From Staphylotrichum longicolle (lineage: Eukaryota; Ascomycota; Sordariomycetes; Sordariales; Chaetomiaceae), in assembly GCA_019096155.1 (NCBI GenBank), contig JAHCVI010000001.1, positions 9,052,001 through 9,116,000 of the forward strand: a stretch of DNA of 64,000 bases, read 5' to 3'. Of this stretch, positions 22,166-33,836 are shown one piece after another. The notes under the pieces were generated by a model. That model was not told where the DNA came from, made no database searches, and saw nothing but the letters and a program-made list of their open reading frames with translations. Every line of letters begins with the position of its first letter. Position 1 is the first letter of the stretch. The position numbers were made by a program, and so were the translations under genes.

Positions 22166-23532
22166 ATGGGCGACGGAAAACAAACTCATGGCGCAAATCG
22201 CCTCAGGGCGCGGTCGTCGCTTGGCCTCCTTGCCTTTGTATTCCTGTCCACCGTCACCTCGACGCTCTGCCAGCGGGTCGACAATAGGACAGCGGTGGGG
22301 TTTCATCTGGGGCAATCATATGGGTGAGAGGGAGAGAGAAACCGGGCCGGAGATGGTTCTGGCCTCCGTAATGCGCGCTGGACGCAAAGCTGACAAGCAC
22401 TCCCGAGAACCTCTGCCGCCCACTTCGCAAACGGCACCATCATCAATCTAGCGAAGGTGCCGGGCGGCCCCGAATACACGGCAATCATGCAGCATCTGGT
22501 CGGCTGGGCCGATGCTCCGTACTGGCGCAACCGCTACAGCCGGGTCGGGTACTGGCTCAGTCTGTGGCACTTGCTCAGGCGCCTTCTCGGCCTGCCCCCA
22601 ACCGACGAGGTCTCCGTCCTTGCCGAGCTGGTGGCCGCGCTCAAGGTCGAGTCCGAGGCCGCCCTAGGGAGCCCTATCACGTTAGTCTCCGTTGCGGCTC
22701 CGTGGGTCGCTGCGTGGCAAGGTGACATCCCTCTCAACAGCATCGTCAACGACGCCCTCGCCGCTGCGAGCCTCAAGCCCTGGACGTGGGAGACAACCTG
22801 GCCCATCTATCTCGCCGAGGCAAATGCTTTGCTCGCCGTCAACGGGCGCTGGCACTGCCGGCCAGAGTGGTGCGGATTCCCAGAGAAGAGCATTCTGTGG
22901 CCCAACATCACGTATTTGATTAGGTCAGTAGCTAAGTGTGTTAGCTAGCCCACGTGTCTTCCTCAGACGATTTTCTACAAACAGTAGCTAATGTATTTCA
23001 CCGCAGCTTTACGAACCACTCTCTTTATACCTCCTTCCAACCAGCCCAGTGTTTCTTTAATAGCGCGAGAAACACCCGTCTCGCGTCCATCGACCCGAAG
23101 TACGGCTTAGACCGGCTCAACGAGGCGCGGAGCCCCGCGCTGTTTTGGGATGCCCTGCGAAGCCATCTGCTCACCCGGGTGGCCAAATTCACCATGCAGG
23201 AAGGGGGTTATGCCTACCGTCACGCGGCCATGGAGATTTATCCGGCAGGCGAGGCGGCTGACAACCCTGACTTCTTGAACGTCGTCCGAGACGTCGCCAA
23301 GGAAATTCGCCGAGTCCGGGTCGAACACGGCGCGACGGGGAGGTACGAGGCCGAGGTTGTTGTCTCGGACGATCCTACGTATGCTGCAGCAAACGGGGCT
23401 GCCTTTTGGTTGCGGACGAGGATGGATAAGTCTTACTGCGACGTGGTCGAAGACGAGTACGATTACGGAGAAGATGGCGACGAGACTATATCGCAAGTTG
23501 AACTAGCCCAGGACGACCATACTGAGTTGTGA
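22166..23532 (+). CDS. Secreted or membrane-entering divergent HSP70/actin-fold-like protein
   Basis: Exons are 22166-22323, 22408-22923 and 23007-23532, giving 399 residues. Donors are GTGAGA and GTCAGT, and both splices restore continuous frame. Residues 1-35 hold a signal sequence or membrane anchor (LGLLAFVFLSTVTSTLC). Just after it, TAVGFHLGQSYG followed by FANGTIINLAKVPGG mirrors the first phosphate-binding hairpin of HSP70-type ATPases (VGIDLGTTYS and the following strand). Later, DDPTYAAANGAAFWLRTRMD resembles the second phosphate/adenosine region. The length is well below a full HSP70 and no substrate-binding domain is evident. The C-terminus is acidic (VEDEYDYGEDGDE). Assignment to the actin-like ATPase fold rests on these motifs only. 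Confidence 0.65.
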
Positions 23533-26500
23533 CGATGCCTCACATGAGGCCAATCAGTATGAGTCGAGCGTGTACAAGAGAGAACGGAGTGACCCCGTCA
23601 TGGCGGCATGGTGAGCTTGTGCAGACCCAGGTGATTAGGCCCCTTACCTACCTACGGTAGCTGCTCTGGGCCAACTGCCGGTGCGAGTTCAGTTCCAACC
23701 TCATCATCACGCAACTGAATCTGCAGGACAGGGTGTTACGCTGCTCTAATTGGAGAGAATGCGCGAGGTCGAGCTAGAGTCGAACGTACTAAAGCCGAGC
23801 CTACTACAGTCGAGTCAGAAGTTGCAATGAACGAAATATACCATAAAGGCTGGATTATCTCGGCCGAGGGCTTGGGGGATTGAACTTCAAAACTACCAGG
23901 TAGTGTCGGTTTGCGAGGCGGGCGACTATATGTAGTCAGGGGACGCCAAAGACGGCAAACACAAGCAGCGACAGCGAGCTCAGTATTACCTGCAGAATCA
24001 GAACTGCAGTCAGAAGGGACACATCTGATACTCCCTCATCGGAAGCCGTCATCAAAGAGAACCGACGAGACAACCATTATCCCGACTTCCGCGGAAATGG
24101 GCTAAACTAGGCTGACACTTCGAGAGAAACGGAAAAGGGCCCGAGCACTTGCAGTACAGGTAGGCAAGAACAGTTTGACACCGGAGAAAGGCGGTCTGGC
24201 AAGCCCGCGTAACACAATGGCTTGATAGGTATCGCGATGTGAATAGAGTCGGTAATGGGCAATGGGCTTCTCAGGACTGCTGGTGAATCGTGATGGAAAG
24301 CGATGATGGCTGTGAGGGGAGACAGAAAGCCAGGTATAGAGATCAGCAGCAGGCCTCACCCCAATCAGGCATGCTCTTCGTTGGAGATGTCGTTCGAATC
24401 GGCAATGCCGCTGCGGCACGCCCGCAGTGTCTGAGGCGTCTGTGGGTGAAAATCAGCCCCTGCCGCTGGACGACCGCGGCAACCGGATTGCGGGCTGCAC
24501 TTGGTGGAATGGCGGGGATGACTCGAAGAAATGAGATCGGCGGCGAGTCCATCAGACATTTGGGGTCGAGAGGAAGCGGGAGCTCCCGAGCAGTCTCATT
24601 AATGTCCCAACTCCTCTAGAAACGCTCGAGATCGGTTGTCTTTCGAAAGAGAAAGAGGAAGCAACCTTGTTGTCCTAGCAAAGTTTTGCCAGACGTTGCG
24701 AAAAAGTTTGAGAGCCCAGATTTCGGGATGGCCGCACCATGGCGGCCCGGCTGCTGTGCAACCGAGCCAAAGAGTCGGGACGGGCGCCTATTTGCTGGTG
24801 CTCGCCAATGACCCGCCACTCCAGCTGCGAGTCTGGAAGCCGGCGACGCGGCGAGTGTCACTGACTGTTTCTGTTTTGGACTTTCTCCAGCTTCGCCGCG
24901 GCACAATGAGCGTCAATGCGCTGTGTCCCGACGCTTGAATCACTGGGGAGTTAGAGTTCCACTGGTGCGCTTCTGGAATCAATCGTCGTCATGGACAGAC
25001 GTTGAATTAGTCTCGGAAGCTTGTGTTTAGGTTCTTGGCGATCGACGACATCCCAGGCGATCCCAGTGTCATGGAGGAGCATGGGTTCAAGGCCTGGCTG
25101 GTCAGCCTGGTCTGACCGCTCCACGGCGGGGACGCCCGAACGCGTGTGACACTGCGCAGCGTTACCAGCTGTAGGTGAACACGGCAGCTTTCACAAGAGT
25201 TTCGTTTCATGGGATAAGGTAAAAGAGCGCATGTGGATGGGGTTACTACTGGATCCGCCGGTCTGGGAGCGACGGGTGGATTGGGCAGCGCAAACGTTGA
25301 GACGCCCTCGGACAATGGAAGGCAAAAGGTGCAAGGTGGTGGCACCCGGACAAGCTGCGCTGAAAGTCCCCTGCTTCTCCGGGCAGGCACCTCAACATTC
25401 AGCTCGCCACCCGAGAAATTGGGTTTGGTTGTTCCTTCCATTGCGGGCATGGTGCGCGGCTGAGCTGAGGAAGGCGTGACGGCCCGAGAAAAGGGAAAGA
25501 GGGGTTTGAATTTACCTATCCAACTGGGTGCCGCCTTGCTGCCATGTCCACTGCAGCTGCTGGTGTGGGCGGGCTTCGCTCCCCTCCCCGTCGCCCGGCA
25601 ATCCGGGTCACAGCACTCCGTCGAACTTTGTCAAGACGACTCTCTGCCCCGCCAATTCGAACGTGGACCTGCCAGATTCAAATCCAAAACACGACGATTG
25701 GAATTTTCAAAGGCAGTCTGAACGACTATCTGACGGTGCAGATCAGATGGCAACCAGCGCACACGGTGAAGTCCAGACCTCGCACAATGCCCTGGTTGGG
25801 TTCATCAAGCCACTTGCGTCGATCTCAAAAGTCCCACCCGCCATGTGAATAATCAGCAAGGTAGCTGTGCTTTTGGGGTCGGAGACCGCGATGGGCTGTC
25901 TGACCTTCCATGAGAGCACCTCTGTCTGAGGGGCAGCCGCTGGAATCCTCCACCACCACTTGAAAAGTTGACGACTGCGACAGCCATTGTCGCTGACAAT
26001 GCGGATTCGAGCAATCACATTTGGAAGGCTGGGAGGGATGGTGGGACAGCATGTGTCAGGCGCCGCTTGCACATTTCCGTCGCCACTGACCACTCGCTGC
26101 GTGCTCGCTCGCCGGCTTGACAGGGTTGACAAATCTGGTGTGATAGCTTCACATTGTCTCAGCACGCTGCCATGTCTGGACTGCTGACGATCACTGCCCA
26201 GAATCGACATTGTGGTTGTTGGCGGGGTGTGGTTGCGCACATCCCTGGCCCATTGCCGAGTCCCCGGTCTCCTTTCCATGTCGCGGCGGACGCGGTTGAC
26301 CCAGCATGCACTCCCACGTTTTGGGACAGGAATTGGCAGCAGACGCTCCAATGCCCGCCGGCCGCCGGCCCACAACAGGACGGAGCCAGCTAGGGGTAAG
26401 GGAAGATCCCTCCCCTTTTCTGCACCTCCGAGAGACAAAACGTTATCCTGGCAGAACCCTGCAGCTTTCCGCCAACCGTCGACTTGCGGAACGAGGAACC

Positions 26501-27377
26501 AACAAACGCACTCAAGACTCTTGCAGCCCATCTGCGCCTCGTTTGGTCTTGTTGCCTTGTCCCCACAGCGCAGGGACCCCATGAACAGGAGAACAAGACC
26601 CCAGGCCAAAGAAGCATGGTTGATACCCGATGGATTGACGCCTTGCCAAAAGCATGTCATCTCCACCAGCCCGAAGAAACCCGAAGCGTGGAACAACAGC
26701 AACCCCAATCCGCATTCGCACGGCCTCAAACGCACACCAAGAGGCCAAGGGCCTCCCCAGAGCCAGCAGAACATGGGCCATGGGTATGCCACCCGGTAAG
26801 GTTTACCCCTCGGAGCCGGGTGGAATGCAGGCTCATTGGTGGGTTGGCCTCCGTTTATGGAGACCCAATGATGACACGCCATCCCCTCGCGGGTCCAACC
26901 AACACACGAGGCTGCTTGTTTGCTTGCGGGGGTACTGTGTACTTCGTAAGGTACCGGGCTCAGTGAAGGAAGGGAAGGTCCGGCATCATCTCGTGAAATC
27001 CTTCTTCTCCTGTACATGTGGGTGCCACAAATGCACATCCTCAATCAAGGAAAGAAGGGCGCCGGTCTTCGTTTTGGCGGTTTATCAGACGCTGGGGGCC
27101 CCCGAGGCATCGCAGTGCGCTTGCTTTGGGATGTCTCCCACCCCACCCACCATGATTGGGGACGACAGCCTGCACCGGCCGTAATACCACAGGGCTGCCG
27201 TCCAATGCCCATCCACACCGACATCCCGCCGCCATTTATGCCGGACTCGGTCTCTCGGTTCCTAAGCGTCGGGTCGGCAACCCCCCCCCAGTGTCACCCC
27301 AACACTCATCCCCTCTCATCGCAACTGCGAACACCAACGAGACAGAATCATCCAGCTCTGCTTTACGACGACACAGG
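23533..27377. other. Long intergenic region, no supported gene
   Basis: About 3.8 kb. It contains a 433-codon open frame at 25743-27044 (minus) that is Trp/Cys/Arg-rich and lacks any family signature, so I do not call it. Bases 23764-23830 repeat a GTCGAG-like word irregularly. The bHLH promoter should be near the right end. Confidence 0.55.
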
Positions 27378-28873
27378 ATGGACCACGACCAGTTTTGGTC
27401 TGCCAACGGGCCGCCGTCTCAGGTACGCAATTCTGGAGAACGTCAAGCCTCTTGTCTTGGAACTCTCCCAAAGCCTTGGCCTTGAGGCCGTGACATCGGC
27501 CTGGAAGGTTGAGAAGCGTGGAAGGTATCTCTGACAACTGACAAGCTTGCAGGCACCAAATGGAATCCATGACTATGTGCTGCCTTTGGGCCTCGTCGAC
27601 CAACCTCTCTCCGATGATCATCCCAACCCCTGGACATTGTGCCAGGAATCAGCCTATCCCTCTCGGTTTGACGGGCCCGACGTTTATACGCAGGGCCCCA
27701 GTCTGCTCCATGCGTGCGGAATGCCCAGTCCGGCACCAACGGCTTCGGCATCATCGCCGTCCGACTGGCCGAAGCACGATGTATCGTCTGTCAGCGCCTC
27801 TTGGGTCCCGATGAGCCCGACCAGCCCGAGTGTTGGCGAAAGCAGAGAGGGCGAGTTCCATCCGTTCAACATGCTGCTCTATGCTGCTGGCACGACCACA
27901 CCGCCCGGTTTTGACAGTGGGTTACAGGACTGGAGGAACGGCCCGGGCCTTGCTGAATTTAACCACCCGTACTCGAGCTTTCCGGCTCCGTCAGTCTCGC
28001 ATGGACTGTCTGGCCACTTTGGCAGGCCCTGGCCGATCCACACCCCACTGGAGACCCTTCCCATGGAGCCGTTTACAAGACAAGACTTTGCCTACGCCCC
28101 CGCCTCAGACACAGCCGGAAGCATGCTCGGCTTTCTCCAAGAACACTCCACTCACTTCGCCGAGCCGCTATCACCCCCATCTGTACCAAATCAGCACCAA
28201 TCCGAATCGCAACAGCGTCCGAAAGCACCCCACAGAAGAGCAAATCCTCCTCCAACTCACCCAACCCAACAACGGCCCCGCAGGAACGATATCAAAGCCG
28301 AGCTTATCACCCTCGCCCTCCCCCATATCCCATCCTCTCCGAATACCACCCCGCCGGAACCGTGACCGGCGGAACCAGCAATACGGGCCCGTCTCTCCGC
28401 ACAGCGGCCCGCCGCTTCAAACGTCCCACCCCGCTCCCCAAACCAGGCGAGTCTCCCGAGCACCGGCGGGCGCGGACCAACCACAATCTAGTGGAGCAGC
28501 AGTACCGGCACGGCTGCACGCGCGGTTCGAGGCGCTGCTGGAGGTGCTGCCCGAGGGGATCGCTTTTGACGAGGAAGGGGAGGGGGACGCGGACGGGGAT
28601 GGACAAGGAGGGGGCGGAGGGGGAGGTGAAGAGGTAATGGTGGCTGTGACTGTGGGAGGCGGGGCTGGTGCTGCCGGCGGGAATGGGAGTGGAAGTGGGA
28701 AGGGAGGGGGCGGGAAGAAGAACAGGCGGATGAGCAAGGTGGATGTGCTGAGCAAGGCCGCGAAGGTTATCAGGTATCTGGAAAGTGATTACGAGAGAGT
28801 GCGGAGGGAGGTGGAGGTGCTGAGGCGGGAGAGGGAGGTCGTGTTGGGCGGGATGGCGACAGTGGGAAGATGA
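27378..28873 (+). CDS. bHLH transcription factor with Tyr in the basic region (DevR/SREBP-type), frame broken twice
   Basis: Exon 1 is 27378-27422 (MDHDQFWSANGPPSQ), then a 130-nt intron, then 27553-28873. Full length would be about 455 residues if one base is restored near 28190-28210 and one at 28508-28511. The N-terminal 270 residues are Pro/Ser-rich and likely regulatory. The basic region is RRARTNHNLVEQQYR, with the NLVE-YR pattern of SREBP-type factors, which bind E-boxes or sterol-response-like sites. Helix 1 is RLHARFEALLEVLPEG and helix 2 MSKVDVLSKAAKVIRYLE, continued by a leucine-zipper-like helix. The loop between them is about 75 residues of acidic and Gly-rich sequence, far longer than normal. 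No transmembrane segment follows, so it is not a membrane-tethered SREBP. Confidence 0.8.
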
Positions 28874-30105
28874 CAAGGGGAGGGCAAGTCTTCTGGTCCG
28901 GTGGTGTGCGTTCGGGTGCTAGCTACCACAGGAGAACTTTGAGATGAAAAGGGGGGTTTGGGATTTGCTAAAGGGCTTTGGAGAGGTGGCATCGGAACTT
29001 AAAGACACTGAGGCAGTTTGCTTTGATTGGGGTTGCTTAGGGACCAGTCAGAGGCTGTGGCTAGCATAATTCCGGGGGGAGAAGCGGCCTGGACAGGCAC
29101 TCTTATAATGACTGGGGAAGTGGCCGCGGCGAAAGTCTAATGGATGCGTTAGGGGGCCTTGTTCCGAGTCCCATGAAGTGCAGGAGATGTTAAGGGGCAT
29201 TGAGCTTGTGGGCTGCAGCCTGCGCGAAGGTGGTGCATGATGTCGCCCTGATATGGACCCTAACCCTACTTACCGGCAGTTCCCGTGCAATCGTCGTCTT
29301 GTCTGCCAGATCAGGACAGGATGACCTGACACATGCAACGACCTTTTGAATGGCGTCGACCGGTTTGGGAAAGGAGCTCGCCTGCCTGCTTGATTGCGCG
29401 AGCCAGAAAAAACCAAACGCCATTTCAGCACTCGATTTCTAATTGTTGAGCTTTTACGCGCTTGCATCGAGGATTCATGCCCGGCGTCACGGGCAATCCT
29501 GCAATCGTCTCTTTCCAGGCAGACATTCATCTGTTCCTTCAGGGAAACCCCACTTCACGACACCGAGACGCTGGGTCGGGTGGACCTAGACCTGGTGGAG
29601 TTTCTCGGGGGATCGACCTGTGATCCCCGGTCACCGGTCTGGGACGGATTGCCGCGGCACTCACCCGAGTCCCCCTTCTTGGCCTCACTTGCATTAGCGT
29701 TCTTGGATGTCTAGGGTCGCTGGCGGGGAGCATTGGAGCAATGCCAATGGGACGCGGTGCCTGGCATCAGCCTTTGTCACTTGTGGCCCAGAAATGCCCG
29801 TGCGTTTGCGGCCCGCAGATGGCCATGGCCAGAAGGAGGAGGGGCTGAAGGCCAGAGAGGATGGGAGAGTTCTGGGCGTCGATCACTGGATGAAGCTGGG
29901 AGGATGGAAGAGGGAAACAAAAGTTAGAGGCATCCGGCACGAAGCACAAGCAAGCTTCGCTGACCACGGCAATGTCGGCGAGTTGAATCCCGTCATTACC
30001 TTCAAGTTCTCATGGCCCCGCGGCATCGCATCAGTCGCATATCAGAGTCCAACTCCTAAGTTGTCCCCGCCCCTGCGGGCCAGGAGGCCCCGGGCCGTCA
30101 TTATC
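28874..30105. other. Intergenic, no supported gene
   Basis: About 1.2 kb between two genes on the same strand. The open frame running from 29707 into the rhodopsin gene is a read-through of exon 1 and introns, not a longer protein. Confidence 0.55.
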
Positions 30106-31411
30106 ATGGTTCCACCGATCACAAGCAATGAATCCAGTCTTCAAACATCGCTCATTGTGGCTGCGGCGGTGATGCTCGCCCTCAGCATCACCACCGTGAG
30201 CCTCCGATTCTACACACGGTGGGTGTTCGTCGGCCTCCTGGGTGCCGAGGATTGGACGATTCTCGCTGCCCTGGTACGTGGCTCTCGGACACAACGAGTG
30301 CAGTGTGCAGCCAGACTCATGGTCGACGTCCCAGACTCTCTCGGTGGGATTTACCATTGGGCTTGTCAGACGTCAGTTCAGGCTGTTCAACTTAACCACT
30401 TGCTTGCCGAGGTTGTTCCTGACATGCAACGAACCGCAGAAACACACTTCGCCCTCGGCCGACACATCTGGCTGGTGACTGAAGATGAAATGCTCCACTT
30501 CAACATGGTAAGACGTGTTCCCAAGTCAGCTCACGGGACGGAAACTGATGAAACCCTTCCCGCATTCAGGAAGCATGGTACACCATGCTGCTCTACGCTA
30601 CCAGCCTCTCCTGCACCAAGATCTCTATCCTGCTGCTGTACAGGCGCTTCCTCCTGGTAGGCTGGGCGCGGGTCAGCAACGATATCGTCCTGGCCATCGT
30701 CCTGGCCTGCAACGTCTGGGTGATGGTTACCTCCTTCATCGACTGCATCCCCCTCGCGGCCGTCTGGGACAGGACGGTTGAAGGGAAATGCCTCAGCATA
30801 CCCATCAAAGTCGGGAACTCGTACGCCCACGTCATCACCGACTTTATGATCTTTTTCCTGCCCATCCCCTTCGTCATTGCCCTCAAGCTTCCGCGGAGAC
30901 AAAAGATTGGCTTGATGCTCGTCTTCTGCGTGGGCTTTGTGTGCGTACAGACATTCCCCCTCAGCATCGAGTTGATGACTGACCGAGTCACAGCGCATGC
31001 CTCATATCCATCCTCCGCATCGTCATCCTCAGCACGATGGACTACGCCGACGTCACATACCAGCTGGCTTCCCTCCATATCTGGGGTGCCGTCGAAGTGA
31101 ACCTCGCCATCATCTGCGCCTGCATGACGACACTCAAACCGCTGGTGGCTCGGGTGTTTCCGCGGCTGCTTCAGTCCAGTGACCGAGGGATTCCTGGGAG
31201 TCTGGGTTACATTGAGCGACGGCCGTGGACTGCCGTGAGCGTGCCTCGGAACCCAGACTCTCGCGCCAAGCAGGCGAGTACGGGCACCGTCAACCTTGAC
31301 AAGACATTGAGCAACGACTCGGGCAACTGCGAAATGGATGACCTGGAGGAAGGGTCAGGTCCAACGGGGGATTTACATGGCGGCATTAGCCGAGGTCATC
31401 CCCCGCGCTGA
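30106..31411 (+). CDS. Fungal rhodopsin-domain seven-TM membrane protein (PTH11/SAT4-like group)
   Basis: Five exons: 30106-30273, 30335-30371, 30440-30507, 30570-30940 and 30994-31411, giving 353 residues. Introns are 53-68 nt with GTACGT, GTCAGT, GTAAGA and GTGCGT donors. Exon 2 is only 37 nt. The spliced order is typical: a first helix ending LRFYTRW, GAEDWTILAAL, TLSVGFTIGLVRQTHFALGRHIW, then YATSLSCTKISILLLYRRF, VWVMVTSFIDCIPLAAVWD, DFMIFFLPIPFVIALKLPRR, ISILRIVILSTMDYADVTY and EVNLAIICACMTTLKPL. The cytoplasmic tail is Ser/Asp-rich. Members act as plasma-membrane sensors or have no known role; ligand unknown. It is followed 550 bp downstream on the same strand by a secreted esterase. 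Confidence 0.9.
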
Positions 31412-31960
31412 TGTTGGTCATCGTGGAGGAGTTGGTTAGACGCGATGTCTTGCGCTGCGCCAATTTAATGCACTTGGCAAATACAACGATGCAATGTCGT
31501 CTGTGCCCTGCAGAACCCAGCCAAACAACCGGCTCCAGCAAGCCAGACAACCCCGAATACGGAAGGTTTGCGAGCTCCACTAGGCCTGGCGTGGCAACCA
31601 GAAGCGGGAAATCCGACTTGGCTCGGGAGGTCCGGCCAGCGCCAGGACGCCATGGGCTGGCGTATGTAACGCTGCGAGCCGGGGGTGAACCCTACCAAGC
31701 TTACCCATCATGCAGGTTTCAATGTAACCAGGAACCATGGGATTCTGGAACGATGCAAATAGTTTATGCTGTCTGAATGCCGACATCAGAAGCCGAACTC
31801 CAGGCGCATGAGGGGACGGGCCGAGTCGTCGCAGGCTTCGCAGTATTTATTCAACTTTGAATCCGCGACGGGGTTGACTCGAGGCCGGGTTGATTGAGAG
31901 ATCAGATCAGGGCATAGCATCAAAGTTGAAAGTCGGACGACGACGCCACGCGAGCTCGGC
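31412..31960. promoter_or_regulatory. Spacer carrying the carboxylesterase promoter
   Basis: Between two tandem genes. It probably holds the rhodopsin 3' UTR and the esterase promoter. No motif stands out. Confidence 0.45.
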
Positions 31961-33836
31961 ATGATGCAGCCTCCACGCGCTTTGTCGCTGCTCTTCGCGG
32001 CTGCAGGTGTCTGTGTTACCGCACAATCAAGTCTTCCGGTTGTTGATCTCGGGACCACCGTTCACAGAGCGCAGCTGAATGTAAGGGGGCCAATCATAAA
32101 AATCCCGAACTTGCAGATTTGATTAATTGACCCCCCCCTTTCACACCAGGCCACCGGCGAGTACTACAGCTTCAAGAACATCCCCTACGCCGAACCCCCC
32201 GTGGGCGACCTCCGCTTCCGCCTTCCCATCCCTCGCCTGACCGTCAACCGGACAGTCAACGATGGCTCTGCTCCGCGTGTGTGCCCCTCGGCAGGCCAGG
32301 GCTGGTTCCAGTATTCGGTCCCGCTCGTCATCCAGACGCTGATTGAGGGCGGCATCATCCCTCCGGCCGGCGGGCCGCCCGCGAGCTCGTCGCCGCAGTC
32401 CGAAGACTGTCTGCTGCTTGATGTCACGGTCCCAAAGGCCGTGTTCGATGCGCAAGCCGCCGGCACCCTGACAAAGCGGGCACCGGTCCTGCTCTGGATC
32501 CATGGCGGTGCCTACACGGCGGGGTCCAAGGATGAAGTGAACCCGGCCGGCTTGATCCACCAGAGCCGCAGGAACGGCGACCCGGGGATCATCTTTGTTG
32601 CCATCAACTACCGGCTGTAGGAACATCTTGCCCCTTGTGAGTGCTTAGCGTTACTGACTGTCATCAAGGGGCCTCTTCGGCTTCCCTCCCCGCAAGCCAT
32701 GGATGTGGGACGTCGCATCCAACGCTGGTCTCTACGACCAGCGCCTGGCCATGGAATGGGTGCGCTTCAACATCCGGCGCTTTGGCGGCGATCCCAACGC
32801 CATCACCGTCATTGGCGAGTCCGCCGGCGCCGGCAGCATCCTCAGCCACCTCTCGGCATTTGGCGGCATCGACGGCACCTCGCCCTTCCAGCGGGCCATC
32901 ATCCAAAGCCCAGCCATCAAACCCGCCCAAGACGCCGCGCTCTACACCCAGCTCTACCAGGACCTCCTGACCGCGTCCAACACCAACTCGTACGCCGAGC
33001 TCCGCCAGCTCTCCACCGAGCAGCTGCAGGCTATCAACACCGCCATGGTCGGCGCAGCCCCCTTCGCATCCTCCGTCTTCGGTACGCCTCTCCCATCCCC
33101 TATCTCCCCCCCTCTTTTCCCCTCCTCCCAATAATTACTCAACTAACAAACCCCCTTTCCCTTGTTTCCCACAGCCCCAACGTCGACTCCCTCCTCATCC
33201 CCGCCCACCCGGGGCCCCTCCTCACCCGCGCACGGTCGACCGCTCCGTCCAAGTCGTCGTGGCGCACAACGCCGACGAAGGGCTCCTCTTCACCGACCGC
33301 GCATCACCGACCAGGCCGGCTTCGAGGCCTACCTGGCCGGCTTCATGCCCTCCCTCCCGGCGGCCAAGGTCAAGCACCTCGCCGAGGTCGTCTACCCGCC
33401 GCCGGGCTCCGGCTCCTCCGCTCCGCGGGCGCGCTGCCTACACGACGCAGGTCGGCCGCACCAAGCTGGCCATCGCCGAGGGCTGGTGAACTGCTTCGCC
33501 TTTGGGCTGGGGCTGGCGTACGGCAACCAGACGCGGGGGTACCAGTGGAGCGTGTGGCCGGGCATCCACGCGGGAGACGTGAGCTATACGTTCTGGAACG
33601 GGGAGAGCCTGGGCGGGTTCGGGGTGCCGGTGGCGGTGGACGCGGCGGTCCGGATGCAGCGGTGGTTCGTCGACTTTGCGGCGAAAGGGACGGGCGCGGG
33701 GAGCGCCGCCGCGGAGCTGCCCCTGTACGGCGCCGGGGCGAGCGTGGTGGACGTGAACGGCACGGCGTTCCCCGTGGTGCGGGACCCGGCGGCGAACGCG
33801 AGGTGTAGGTACTGGCTGGACGGGTTGTTTGCGTGA
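31961..33836 (+). CDS. Secreted type-B carboxylesterase/lipase, last exon broken by several one-base losses
   Basis: Alpha/beta hydrolase acting on carboxylic esters outside the cell. Exons are 31961-32080, 32150-32616, 32669-33081 and 33175-33836; about 555 residues when restored. Residues 1-22 are a signal peptide ([15 protein letters not shown]). Motifs are [24 protein letters not shown], the oxyanion loop WIHGGAY, NYRLGLFGFP (across intron 2) and the nucleophile elbow [10 protein letters not shown]. The C-terminal half is conserved but split over three frames, changing at about 33175, 33229, 33298, 33396-33426 (net two bases) and 33482. Each change is explained by one lost G or C, for example GACCGCGC where GACCCGCGC is expected. 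The catalytic His is expected in the [14 protein letters not shown] region. This density of losses in 300 bp is the highest in the window. Confidence 0.9.

Noticed and set aside
23764..23830. Irregular GTCGAG-containing words as a possible repeat array
   Set aside because: Spacing and sequence are too irregular to be a tandem or CRISPR-like array.
25743..27044. 433-codon open frame on the minus strand
   Set aside because: Rich in Trp, Cys and Arg, no ATG context, intron or family motif. GC-rich DNA yields such frames by chance.
29256..29272. Telomere-like CCCTAACCCTA string
   Set aside because: Less than two units with no extension, inside ordinary DNA.
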